From: an uncultured bacterium
GTDB lineage: Bacteria; Planctomycetota; UBA1135; GCA-002686595
Assembly (NCBI GenBank): GCA_937905825.1
Contig: CALCXM010000098.1
Coordinates: 1 to 64,000 of the forward strand
Reading direction: 5' to 3'
Length of the DNA: 64,000 nucleotides
The stretch's first letter is position 1; every line of letters begins with the position of its first letter. A program made the translations under genes and the position numbers. This document shows positions 22,281-30,770 of the stretch, in pieces. Under the pieces are notes generated by a model, which was not told where the DNA came from, ran no database searches, and saw only the letters and a program-made list of their open reading frames with translations.

Positions 22281-25010
22281 TTACATCTTGTAGGTCTCGT
22301 CCGTCGGGCGCAGGGGCCGGTGCATCCAAAGCGGGCGACGCAGGCCGCCGGGGCCGGGGGCCGGGCGGGTCTTCTTCTTCCACTCGAGGTACACGGCCCA
22401 GGACTTCTCTGTGTCGACTTGGACGTCGGCGAAGCGGTCGGTGTCGTGGGCGGCTTCGATGCGGACCTTTTGGTGCCAGCAATGCATGCCGCTCATGGGA
22501 TCCGGTTGGGGCGGGAAGGTTAGGTTCTGGTTGACGCCGATCTCGTCCCACCAAACCTTGTCCTTGTCGCCGCCAGAGATCGGGCCTGCGCCGCCTTTTT
22601 GGCGGAAGAGGAAGCCGCTGCCTTCGCGCTCCAGCTTGACGAGCGAACTCGACATGGCGCTGCCACCGACCTCATCGAAGAGACGCCAACGGCCCGTGTG
22701 GTGCGAACAAGCGACGACGCCGGGGTGGATGCCCTCGGTGATCCAAACTCGCGGGACGAAGTAGCCGATCTGTGTGTTCACTCGCACGAGGCCGCCGTTT
22801 TCGAGGCCGAGTTTCTCCGCGTCCTGCGGGTGGACCCAGAGCGGATTGGTGTGCGAGATCTCCTGCAACCACTTCGCGTTGGCGGAGCGGGTGTGAATCA
22901 AGGTGGGCAAACGGAAGGTCGGCAAGAGCGCGCGGTCGCCCTTCTCGAAGTCCATCTCACGCCAGTGCACCTGACTGCGAATGTAGCCGGGGGTGGCGTG
23001 CTCGCCGAAGCCCCAGTCCTCCAAGGTTTGCGAGTAGAACTCCAGACGCTTGGAGGGCGTGCCCCAACCTGCGCAGCGACCGATGCCCTCGATCTCCACG
23101 CCGTCTTCCTCTTCGGTGCGCGGAGCTTCCGCGCGACGTTGACCTTTGTAGGGCACTTCGAAAGCACCGTACTTGCGCATGTACTCGAGGGGCGTGATGT
23201 CCTGGGCTCTCGCGGCTTCCGGGAGCCCGGGAACCGAATTGTCGAAGACGTCGCCCCAGTACTCGTCCATGGTTTGCGTCTCGCCTGGACGCGCTTTGGA
23301 CTCGAAGTACTTCAGGATGCCGCGCTTGCCGTCGGGATCGATGGCCTTGGTCATGGCGATCCAAAGTTCCGCCTCTTCCCAAACTTCACCGGGGTTGTAG
23401 CCCAAGGTGGTCTGCGGGTTCTCGCCGTTCAAGCGCGCGTACTCGCGCAACACTGGCTGACGGAATCCGATCCAGTTGCCCGCGTGGGTTTCCTGGCTCA
23501 TCACGTCGTGGCGTTCCGGCGCAAGTCCCACGGGAAGCACGTAATCGGCCCATTGAGCCGTTTCCGACCAAGTGGGCGAAAGGGCCACGTGGCAACCGAC
23601 TTGATCCTCGTTCTCGAGCATCTCCACCCAACTGCAACCGTCCGGGTTCGTCCAGACCGGGTTGTAGACGCGGGTGAAGTACACGTCGAGCTTGTTGCCC
23701 TGGTCGCGCAAGAGGTGCGGCAGGATGAAGCTCATCTCGTAGTGCGCGATGGGCCATTCTTTCGGCCAGTGGCGCTCGTTCCAACGCTCGATGGGCGGAG
23801 GCATGAGCGGCGGCTTCGGAACGAACTTGTCCCAGTTGTTGGGCTGAATGCCGCCCTCGGTTCCCACGCTGCCCGAGAGCACGTGCAGGAACATCAAAGA
23901 GCGCGCCACTTGCCAACCACCCTCGTGACCGGCGGCGGTGTTGCGCCACAGATGGCTGGTGAAGGCGCTGCCCGCAGCGTGGATCTCGTCAGCCAACTTG
24001 CCGACGAAGTCCGGGGAGATCTTGCACTCCTGGGCCACGAACTCGGGGGTGTACTCCGCGTACATCTCGTTCAAGAGCTCGATGAAGCGTTCGAAGGTCC
24101 CGGGACCTTGCGCGTCGCGCTGGGCCAGGTACTCACGCCAGTTGGTCCAAGAGCGCACGAAGTCTTTGTCGAAGCGCTCGCTCAGCAACAGCTCGCGGGC
24201 CACGCCCAGGAGCATCGCGGACTCCGTCCCGGGCCAAGGGCTGATCCAATGATCCGCGTGAGTCGTCGTGTTCGACAGGCGCGTGTCCACCACCGCCACT
24301 CGCATGCCACGAGTCTTGTTCTCGATGATGCGCTGGGCGTGGGGATTGAAGTAGTGACCCGTCTCCAAGTGCGCGGAGAGCAGTAGCACGAACTTGGCCT
24401 TGGCGTAGTCCGGCGACGGGCGATCCCCGTGGAACCAAAGGGTGTAGCCCAAGCGCGCGCCCGCTGAACAAACGTTCGTATGGCTGTTGTGGCCGTCGAT
24501 GCCCCAGGCCTGCAGCATGCGCAGGACAAAGTGGTCTTCTCCGGGCCGCCCCACGTGATAAACGACTTCGTCTTGGCGCTCTTCGTCGAAGGCCTTGCCG
24601 ATGCGGCCGCCGATGTCGGCGATGGCCTCTTCCCAACTCACTTCCTCGAACTTGCCCGAGCCTCGTTTGCCGACGCGCTTCAATGGCTTCAGGATGCGGT
24701 CGCCATCTTTGATCTGGTTGATCGTCGCCGGGCCCTTGGCGCAGGTTCGTCCGCGGCTACCGGGGTGCACCGGGTTGCCTTCGAACTTCTCGATTTCGCC
24801 GGTCGCCTTGTTCACGAAGGAGAGCAAACCGCAGCCGCTTTCGCAGTTGAAACAGATCGTCGGGATGCAGCGGTAGTGCTTTTCCTCGCGCTTGGGCCAG
24901 GCCTTGGCGTCAAGTTCAACCCAGTCATCCCAGTGCTCGGGGGGCGGGCCCACTTCGAGTTCCCAGGGTGACTTGCGCGGTCCGGTGTTGTGGCTGGGTG
25001 GAGTCGTCAT
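22281..25010 (-). CDS. Molybdopterin (bis-MGD) oxidoreductase catalytic subunit
   Basis: 909 residues of the DMSO-reductase superfamily. A [4Fe-4S] site is formed by Cys53, Cys56 and Cys60 in 'ICFNCESGCG' and a fourth Cys in 'GRTCAKG' (about 90). The likely molybdenum ligand is the Cys in 'SHTNVCSAG' (about 181). The MGD-binding blocks 'FVLLLSAHLETGH', 'VAVVDTRLSNTT' and the C-terminal 'ISHTNPLWVHPQDAEKLG' are present. No twin-arginine signal is visible, so it probably faces the cytoplasm. It follows the fused ferredoxin-NrfD gene by nine bases and forms a membrane complex with it. Substrate not predictable. Confidence 0.88.
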   Translation of the reverse strand: MTTPPSHNTGPRKSPWELEVGPPPEHWDDWVELDAKAWPKREEKHYRCIPTICFNCESGCGLLSFVNKATGEIEKFEGNPVHPGSRGRTCAKGPATINQIKDGDRILKPLKRVGKRGSGKFEEVSWEEAIADIGGRIGKAFDEERQDEVVYHVGRPGEDHFVLRMLQAWGIDGHNSHTNVCSAGARLGYTLWFHGDRPSPDYAKAKFVLLLSAHLETGHYFNPHAQRIIENKTRGMRVAVVDTRLSNTTTHADHWISPWPGTESAMLLGVARELLLSERFDKDFVRSWTNWREYLAQRDAQGPGTFERFIELLNEMYAEYTPEFVAQECKISPDFVGKLADEIHAAGSAFTSHLWRNTAAGHEGGWQVARSLMFLHVLSGSVGTEGGIQPNNWDKFVPKPPLMPPPIERWNERHWPKEWPIAHYEMSFILPHLLRDQGNKLDVYFTRVYNPVWTNPDGCSWVEMLENEDQVGCHVALSPTWSETAQWADYVLPVGLAPERHDVMSQETHAGNWIGFRQPVLREYARLNGENPQTTLGYNPGEVWEEAELWIAMTKAIDPDGKRGILKYFESKARPGETQTMDEYWGDVFDNSVPGLPEAARAQDITPLEYMRKYGAFEVPYKGQRRAEAPRTEEEDGVEIEGIGRCAGWGTPSKRLEFYSQTLEDWGFGEHATPGYIRSQVHWREMDFEKGDRALLPTFRLPTLIHTRSANAKWLQEISHTNPLWVHPQDAEKLGLENGGLVRVNTQIGYFVPRVWITEGIHPGVVACSHHTGRWRLFDEVGGSAMSSSLVKLEREGSGFLFRQKGGAGPISGGDKDKVWWDEIGVNQNLTFPPQPDPMSGMHCWHQKVRIEAAHDTDRFADVQVDTEKSWAVYLEWKKKTRPAPGPGGLRRPLWMHRPLRPTDETYKM

Positions 25011-25019
25011 TGCAGGGAA

Positions 25020-26552
25020 TCAGCTAATCGGCAGGGCCTGGGCGGCTTTCACAAAGGCGTCTTCAATCATTCGCAGTCCGCCGAGGGCGCACAAACCGGC
25101 GAGGGGCAAGCCCGCGCTAATGGGCGTGATCAACAAGGCAACAGGCAGGACAATGCCCAATGCGACTCCGCCAACCCAGTGCTGCTTGCGGAAGGGGCCA
25201 TGCGTCAGGAGCCGGGAGACGCGCTCGTACTCACGTTCACGGTTCTTAGGTGCCAACTTGTCTTCAATCAAAGTGAAGCCGAGGTGCAGGGCCAAGAAGC
25301 CAATGAAGAAAGAGGTCAGGGTGCTCACCATGGGTGCGTCCCAATCGGCGAGGGGGGCCACCACTGCCAGGAAGGCCGAGCCGGCCAGACCCGCTTGAAT
25401 GATCAAGTGAATCCAAAGGTGACGACGCATCCAGAGCACGCGCCCCTTGGCCTGTCCGAAGAGCCATGCGGTGTAGCATGCCGTGAAGCCACCGAAGAAC
25501 ACGATGGGCCCGGCGAAGGCAGTGGCGCTTGGTCCTTCCGAACTGAACAGGCTCCACCCGATCCACGCAGTCAGCAGGATGTGGTAGGCCAAGATCACGT
25601 AGGACCCCTTGGCGAGCCATGACTTCCAGTTAGGTCGGGTCAGGATCGTGAAGAAGCGTTCCGGGCGCTTGAGGTCGAAGATCAGAAGCAACAGGCAAAT
25701 GCTGAGGGCGATGAACGAAGCGATCGCCGGCATCACGCCGATCTCGGCTCCTTTGCCATGCATCAGGTGCACGGCAAGAGCGACCGGGAAGATTCCGCCG
25801 GCCATCGACTTGGTGAACAGGTAGTCGGTGATCTTGCTACCCCACAAGGTCTTGCGCGGCACATCGTAGGTCGTGCGCGCCAAGTCCGGCTTGCCCTGGG
25901 CCTTGCGTTCGGCCGCCTCAAAGGCTTGGGCATCCATCTGGGCGCCACCCTGAGGATTCGACCAGATGTAGCCGCCGGACTTGTTGGTCAAGCCGGGCTC
26001 GATGCCGCTCTTCGAGACGTTTCGGTAGCGGACGTTTGGCTTGGTGCCGGCCTCTTCCTTGCGAACGCTGAGGTCGAACTCGCGGGTCATGCGCGAGACT
26101 ACGCTCTCGTGGTCGTCGAAGTCGCCCGGGATGATCGCTTCCGTTGGGCAGACGACAGCGCAGGCCGGAGCCAATCCCACCTCGACCCGGTGTGCGCAGA
26201 AGTGGCACTTCTCAGCGGTTCCGGTTTGCTCGTTCAGGTAGAGCGCGTCGTAGGGGCAGCCGTGCATGCAGGCCTTGCAGCCGATGCAGAGGTCCTTGTC
26301 CAGGTCGACAATGCCGTTGTCCAGCTTGTCGAGGGCCGTGACCGGACAGATGTCCATGCACGGGGCGTCCGTGCACTGGTTGCAACGGAGGACTGCGAAA
26401 CTGCGACGAACGTCAGGGAACTCGCCATCCTCGGTGTATTTCACCCAGGTGCGAAAGTCCCCGAGGGGCACGTCGTTCTCCGATTTGCAGGCGACAGTGC
26501 AGGCATGACAGCCAATGCACTGAGTGTGATCGATGACGAATCCGAGTTGCAC
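25020..26552 (-). CDS. Fused four-cluster ferredoxin and NrfD-type membrane subunit
   Basis: 510 residues from a GTG at 26552, preceded by GGAG; upstream in-frame codons look non-coding. Residues 1-150 hold four cysteine sets (CIGCHACTVACK, CNQCTDAPCMDICP, CIGCKACMHGCP, CHFCAHRVEVGLAPACAVVCP in two parts), giving four [4Fe-4S] clusters as in DmsB/PsrB. From about 215 onward there are about eight membrane segments of NrfD/PsrC type, which handle quinone. Electron-transfer and anchor subunits are usually separate, so this is a gene fusion. It passes electrons between the quinone pool and the downstream molybdoenzyme. Confidence 0.88.
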   Translation of the reverse strand: MQLGFVIDHTQCIGCHACTVACKSENDVPLGDFRTWVKYTEDGEFPDVRRSFAVLRCNQCTDAPCMDICPVTALDKLDNGIVDLDKDLCIGCKACMHGCPYDALYLNEQTGTAEKCHFCAHRVEVGLAPACAVVCPTEAIIPGDFDDHESVVSRMTREFDLSVRKEEAGTKPNVRYRNVSKSGIEPGLTNKSGGYIWSNPQGGAQMDAQAFEAAERKAQGKPDLARTTYDVPRKTLWGSKITDYLFTKSMAGGIFPVALAVHLMHGKGAEIGVMPAIASFIALSICLLLLIFDLKRPERFFTILTRPNWKSWLAKGSYVILAYHILLTAWIGWSLFSSEGPSATAFAGPIVFFGGFTACYTAWLFGQAKGRVLWMRRHLWIHLIIQAGLAGSAFLAVVAPLADWDAPMVSTLTSFFIGFLALHLGFTLIEDKLAPKNREREYERVSRLLTHGPFRKQHWVGGVALGIVLPVALLITPISAGLPLAGLCALGGLRMIEDAFVKAAQALPIS

Positions 26553-26790
26553 GGGGGGAACTCCAAGGACGGGGAGAAGCTGGGACGGGGGGATCCTCGC
26601 TCGTCCGCGCCCTTCCGGCATCCGACTTCTCTAAAAAACTCAGGCTGCCCGAGTGAAAAGTGCTCTCGGAGGGACCGCCGATGGAGTTGGCGCCGCGTGG
26701 ATCCCCATTTGCGTCACGAGCCCGGCGCCAGGGCGCACGACGTTGCCCCGCGCCAATCGCGGTTGGGAGAACCTCGCTTCCCGCGCAGAT
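26553..26790. promoter_or_regulatory. Spacer with the promoter of the molybdoenzyme operon
   Basis: 238 bases between the end of the zinc-ribbon gene and the GTG of the ferredoxin-NrfD gene, both leftward. It contains the GGAG ribosome-binding site and several short GC-rich inverted segments. No specific operator is recognised. Confidence 0.3.
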
Positions 26791-27921
26791 TCAGGCTCCC
26801 TGAGAGAGCAGAACCGCCACCAGACCCACCACGACGACCGCCAGAATAAGCAGCAGGATCTTGACCCAAGAGTAGGGCGCCTTGCCCACAACCTCGCCGG
26901 TCTGGCCATGGATCAAGACCGTGTAGACCTCTCCGCTAAATCTGTACTGAAGACTCCAGATAGGCAAGAGGATGTGTTTCCAGCGTACATCCGAGAGCGT
27001 GTTCTGCACGCGCAGGTTGGACTGGGTGTCCCCGGGCACGTCCGCGGAGCAACGCTGCCGCTGGATCTCAGCGATCTGTTTCTGGCCGAGGGCCCAGGCT
27101 GCTTCGAGGTCGATGCTGTACTCCTCCGCCCGCCAGCCAGCGAGGTAGCCGGGTTGGTAGGGCACCAGTCCGTTGAGTTGGAACTCCCCCAACTCGCGCA
27201 CGAGATCACCGGGCTGGCCCTTGGCCCCCAGCACGAGGTGGTCGTTGTGACAGTCATCGCGCTGGCCCCAGGCGGGCCGCCAACGAGTCTTGCGCACTTG
27301 CCGGCTGCGGCGCACCGACTTGCCGTTCACTTGAGTCGTGTAGTGCTCCGTCACGTAATAGTAAGTGCCCGACTGCGCGGACCAGTCCGAGTGCACGCGA
27401 GCGTCGAAGGTCCAAAACGGCACGTAGATCCCGACGGCTTCAAAGCGCTTGACCTGTTTGAGAGCGTTGGGACGAAACCAAAGCCCCTGGATCCACTTGC
27501 GAAAGTTCTGCTCAACCTCCTGCTTGCCCACATCGAGGGGCACCAGGGATTCCGGCCGGATGGCGCGTCGATTGGCCTCTTGGGCGAGCACGTTGGCGGA
27601 ACCGCAGTACACACAGCAGTCAGCGGTAGTGTGTCCTTCAAAGGAAACCCGCGCACCGCAGGTGTCGCATTCCGCCACGCGCAGATCGACCCCCAGACCA
27701 CGCTCCGCACTCTCTGCATCCCCTAGGGCGCGCTCGACGATGGTCTCGTCCGATCGCAGGAGCTCCCGGCTGTTCCCGCAGAACGCGCAGGAGAGGCTGT
27801 CCGTGTCCGGGCTCCAGGTCATGGAGGCGCCGCACTGGTCGCAGGGGAACTCGTCGCTGGCCTGGGGCTCGGCCTCCCTTTCTGCCGCTTCAGCCTCGTA
27901 GGCGTCTTCCTCTTGATCCAT
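26791..27921 (-). CDS. Zinc-ribbon membrane protein, YdjG-like
   Basis: 376 residues from MDQEEDAYEAE. Two zinc ribbons (about 27-49 'CDQCGA...CAFCG' and 83-107 'CDTCGA...CVYCG') are followed by a large soluble region containing 'FRKWIQGLWFRPNALKQV' and 'YVPFWTFDAR', and one C-terminal membrane segment (about 352-373). This architecture is that of Bacillus YdjG and relatives, often misannotated as primosomal protein N'. In Bacillus it works with the SPFH protein YdjI at the membrane to recruit PspA. A divergent SPFH gene starts 165 bases away, supporting that assignment. Confidence 0.72.
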   Translation of the reverse strand: MDQEEDAYEAEAAEREAEPQASDEFPCDQCGASMTWSPDTDSLSCAFCGNSRELLRSDETIVERALGDAESAERGLGVDLRVAECDTCGARVSFEGHTTADCCVYCGSANVLAQEANRRAIRPESLVPLDVGKQEVEQNFRKWIQGLWFRPNALKQVKRFEAVGIYVPFWTFDARVHSDWSAQSGTYYYVTEHYTTQVNGKSVRRSRQVRKTRWRPAWGQRDDCHNDHLVLGAKGQPGDLVRELGEFQLNGLVPYQPGYLAGWRAEEYSIDLEAAWALGQKQIAEIQRQRCSADVPGDTQSNLRVQNTLSDVRWKHILLPIWSLQYRFSGEVYTVLIHGQTGEVVGKAPYSWVKILLLILAVVVVGLVAVLLSQGA

Positions 27922-28086
27922 GGAGCTCTTCGAATCTCTGCGTCCCTGGCGACTGAAGCCAGTTTCCTGGCGCCGGAATGAATAGGTCCGTATTCTGATG
28001 TACGCCCCGCGCTGCCCGCGCAGGGCAAGACGCGGGTCCGCACTAGCGAACTCCCTATTCACGAACAAAGCAAGTAGAGAACGCTC

Positions 28087-29208
28087 ATGGGATTGATGAA
28101 CTGGTTCAAGCGCGGTGTCGGCGAAATGATGGTGGCTCGCCCGGACGACGCCAAGTCACAGGTCGTTTGGAAGCACCCAGACCCCACCATTCCGATGATG
28201 TCCCAACTCACCGTGGAAGCGGATGAGGTCGGCGTCTTCTTCCGCGATGGCAAGATCGTCAAGACGATGGCTCCGGGGCGCACGACCCTCGACTCTTCGA
28301 ACCTGCCATTCCTGTCCAACTTGGTGGACAGCTTCACGGGCGGCAACGTGCTCATCACCGAGGTGTTCTTTGTCACCTTGCGCGAGTTCACGGGCATCAA
28401 GTTCGGCGGACGCATCGGTCACGTGGAGGATCCGAAGAGCGGCATTCCCGTGGAGACTATGGTGCACGGCGAATTCTCCTTCCGCGTCACCGACCCGGAG
28501 AAGCTGATCGTCGGACTCGTCGGCATGGGACGCACCCAGTCGCACATGGTGCGCTCCTGGATGAAAGAACAAGTCTTGAAGGTCATTCGCGATCGCACGG
28601 CGGAATTGCTCGTCAAGAAAAAGTGGCCCCTGCTCGACGTAACGAGCGGCGCCTACACCGAAGAGATCGAAACAGAAGTTCTGGCAGGACTCACTCAACA
28701 CGTGGAGTCCTATGGCCTGGCCATCGTGCGTCTCGGCAACTTCGTGGTGGGCATCGACGAAGAAGACGCCAAGAACCTCAAGCGCCTCTACACGGACGCG
28801 GCTTACTTGCGCACGGTCGGCGGCGTTGGCCAGTACCAACAGTTCGCAGCCGGCAAGGCGATGATGGGTGCTGGCGAAGGCATGGCCAAAGGTGGCGGAG
28901 AAGGCGGCGGCGGTGGGGCCGGTGGTCTGCTCGGTGGAGCGGGCCTTGGGGTCGGCTTCGGCATGGCGCAAATGCTCGTCAAAGATCACCAGGGGGGCGA
29001 GGTGCTCGCCCCTGCTGCTGCCGGCATCGTGTGCGGCCATTGCATGGCAAGCGTGCCCGCGGGTGCCTTCTGTTCCAGTTGCGGCAAGGCGTTGAAGGCC
29101 AAGGAAGAGCCCGCGCAATCCGCCGCCGGCTTCTGCTCAGGATGCGGCAGCCCGCTGACACCTGGCGCAGGTTTCTGCGGTCAATGCGGGATCAAGCGCG
29201 AAGGATAG
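28087..29208 (+). CDS. SPFH-domain protein with C-terminal zinc ribbons, YdjI-like
   Basis: 373 residues. An SPFH/band-7 domain covers about 20-250 ('SQLTVEADEVGVFFRDGKIV', 'HGEFSFRVTDPEKL', 'SYGLAIVRLGNFVVGIDEED'), then a Gly-rich stretch (about 260-300) and two zinc ribbons at the C terminus (CGHC...CSSCG and CSGCG...CGQCG). The closest familiar protein is Bacillus YdjI of the pspA-ydjGHI stress operon. It is probably a membrane-associated scaffold. The TTG-started gene downstream follows after three bases, with its ribosome-binding site inside this gene. Confidence 0.82.
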   Translation: MGLMNWFKRGVGEMMVARPDDAKSQVVWKHPDPTIPMMSQLTVEADEVGVFFRDGKIVKTMAPGRTTLDSSNLPFLSNLVDSFTGGNVLITEVFFVTLREFTGIKFGGRIGHVEDPKSGIPVETMVHGEFSFRVTDPEKLIVGLVGMGRTQSHMVRSWMKEQVLKVIRDRTAELLVKKKWPLLDVTSGAYTEEIETEVLAGLTQHVESYGLAIVRLGNFVVGIDEEDAKNLKRLYTDAAYLRTVGGVGQYQQFAAGKAMMGAGEGMAKGGGEGGGGGAGGLLGGAGLGVGFGMAQMLVKDHQGGEVLAPAAAGIVCGHCMASVPAGAFCSSCGKALKAKEEPAQSAAGFCSGCGSPLTPGAGFCGQCGIKREG

Positions 29209-29211
29209 AGC

Positions 29212-29838
29212 TTGCCCAGTCCCCTCAAATGCACCCACTGCGGGGCACCGCCCTTGGGCAACGAATCTCGCTTCTGCACGTACTGCGGAAGCGAGTTGTC
29301 GTTCCCGGAGGCAACGGTCCCTAGCCCATCCTCGCCGGCGGCCACCCTCGCGAGTCGCTTTGCCGCTCTGCGCGCTTATCCGACTTACGATGAGCTCTGC
29401 GCCTATGAACCCCCTAGCACGGCGGCGGCGGTCGGGCTCTACAGCCAGGCCATCGGAGGCGTGGTCTTCACGGTGATCGCCCTCGGAATGACCTTTGTCT
29501 TTGCTGCTGTTGGCGGGCCCATGGCCTTCGCCCCGCTGATCATGGTGTTGGCTGGTGTGTTCATTACCGCCACCGGGCTCAGCGCCGCATCCCGTTTTAG
29601 CGCGGCACCTCTGCGGACCTTTCCCGCCTCGGTCCAGGGCGAGCGCGTCAAGGTCAGCGGTGGCGGCAAGAACTCCTCCGCGCGCACAACGTACTTTGCG
29701 ACCATCCAAGACGAAGCCAACCGGCGAGCCGAGTACCAAGCCTTCGAAACCGTTGCCTCCAAGGTTGTCCCCGGCGACATGGGCATCGCCTTCCTCAAGG
29801 GCAGTTACCTAATCGAGTTCATCGTCGTGCCGGTCTAG
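29212..29838 (+). CDS. Zinc-ribbon membrane protein (TTG start)
   Basis: 208 residues from TTG at 29212, six bases after AAGGA. It has an N-terminal zinc ribbon (CTHCGAPP...CTYCG), two membrane segments (about 77-98 and 102-122), then a soluble domain with strands 'FPASVQGERVKVSG' and 'TYFATIQDE' ending in a hydrophobic beta strand. Zinc ribbons occur in all three proteins of this locus, so they probably form a complex at the membrane. Specific role unknown. Confidence 0.7.
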   Translation: MPSPLKCTHCGAPPLGNESRFCTYCGSELSFPEATVPSPSSPAATLASRFAALRAYPTYDELCAYEPPSTAAAVGLYSQAIGGVVFTVIALGMTFVFAAVGGPMAFAPLIMVLAGVFITATGLSAASRFSAAPLRTFPASVQGERVKVSGGGKNSSARTTYFATIQDEANRRAEYQAFETVASKVVPGDMGIAFLKGSYLIEFIVVPV

Positions 29839-30214
29839 GAGCCTGTGCCACAGGAACAATGCCCCCTGGAACAATCTCCGCGGAAAGCAGGGCGCCGTCA
29901 AAGACGTCGGGATGATCCCCCCAGGGTATTGTGGCCCTAGACCCGACGTCCTTGACGGACACACCTTTACCTTTCCATCCGCGAGCACTGCGAGGAACAC
30001 CTGCGTGGTTCTCAGTGGATAACCAAGGAGTCACACGACCAGCTGCGAGTGGGAAGCGTGAGCGGTTTTGATCCCCTCACTGAAGAGAAGTACGAGACCT
30101 GGCGCGCTGGGTTGCACTCAATTCTATGAATGCTGCGATGTTTACGTTGAGAGAGGCTCGCGGCCGGAAATTCCTCTCCGCGCGCGTTCTATCTAGTTAC
30201 AAAACCGCACGCTT
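29839..30214. other. Gene-free region with a 17-bp inverted repeat
   Basis: 376 bases without a supported gene. It contains the inverted repeat CCGTCAAAGACGTCGGG (29895-29911) and CCCGACGTCCTTGACGG (29942-29958), with one mismatch and a 30-base loop. It could be a terminator-like structure after the zinc-ribbon gene, a regulator site or a mobile-element remnant. The rest is lower in GC than its surroundings near 30110-30200. Confidence 0.45.
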
Positions 30215-30760
30215 CTAGTCGCCAATTCGCTCGACTCGAATCGAGTCTCCGGCGCGGATTGTCCCGGTGGTGTGGACCACGCAAAGCATTCCACGACCGC
30301 GGCGGCCGACCTTGTTGGCTCGCAGGACCTTCTTGACTGCAGTCACCCCGTAACGCTGATGGAACTTGATGCATGGCATGTGCGGGGTGGCGGAAACCTC
30401 GAGCACCGCATCCCCCACGTGCAGCAAAGTTCCCGGGGGAAGGTTCCCCTCGGTCAGGTCCAAGTCGACCTGCAGGTTGTCGCCGGAAAGTGCGCAGCGC
30501 TCTTCATCCGTACCCGCCAAGGACTCGAGCACGTGAATGTTCACAAGCGAGACCTGGTTTTCATGCAACTCGCGCTCCTCATCAAACCAGCGGTCCCCTT
30601 CGACCCCCTTCCCGGCGACCACACGGATTTCCGGCATGACCCGTCGCGCCCCGGTGCCTTCACCGGGAGGGCGCAAGACGAGACGCCGAACGCTGCCTAG
30701 GTCCTTGGGAGAAGCGGGCAAACCCTTGAACCACCGGTCGAACCGCCAACTGAAGTCCAC
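30215..30760 (-). CDS. MOSC-domain protein
   Basis: 181 residues from a GTG at 30760, preceded by AGGAGG within a few bases of the upstream gene's stop. The MOSC core is recognisable: 'GSVRRLVLRPPGEG', 'GVEGDRWFDEERELHENQVSLV' (split around residue 70), 'EGNLPPGTLLHVGDAVLEV' and 'HMPCIKFHQRYG' with the conserved Cys. MOSC domains bind sulfur carried by molybdenum cofactor or sulfur-transfer enzymes. It is co-transcribed with a TrpD-like gene; whether it serves the molybdoenzyme at 22281-25010 is unknown. Confidence 0.8.
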   Translation of the reverse strand: MDFSWRFDRWFKGLPASPKDLGSVRRLVLRPPGEGTGARRVMPEIRVVAGKGVEGDRWFDEERELHENQVSLVNIHVLESLAGTDEERCALSGDNLQVDLDLTEGNLPPGTLLHVGDAVLEVSATPHMPCIKFHQRYGVTAVKKVLRANKVGRRGRGMLCVVHTTGTIRAGDSIRVERIGD

Positions 30761-30770
30761 GGCCTGCCTC

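Noticed and set aside
22599..24386. A 595-residue plus-strand ORF opposite the molybdoenzyme gene
   Set aside because: It is antisense to a gene with clear Fe-S and MGD motifs. Its composition (Val/Leu/His/Arg-rich, no domain) is that of a shadow frame in GC-rich DNA.
25758..26849. A 363-residue plus-strand ORF
   Set aside because: Antisense to the ferredoxin-NrfD gene, whose sixteen cysteines establish the coding strand.
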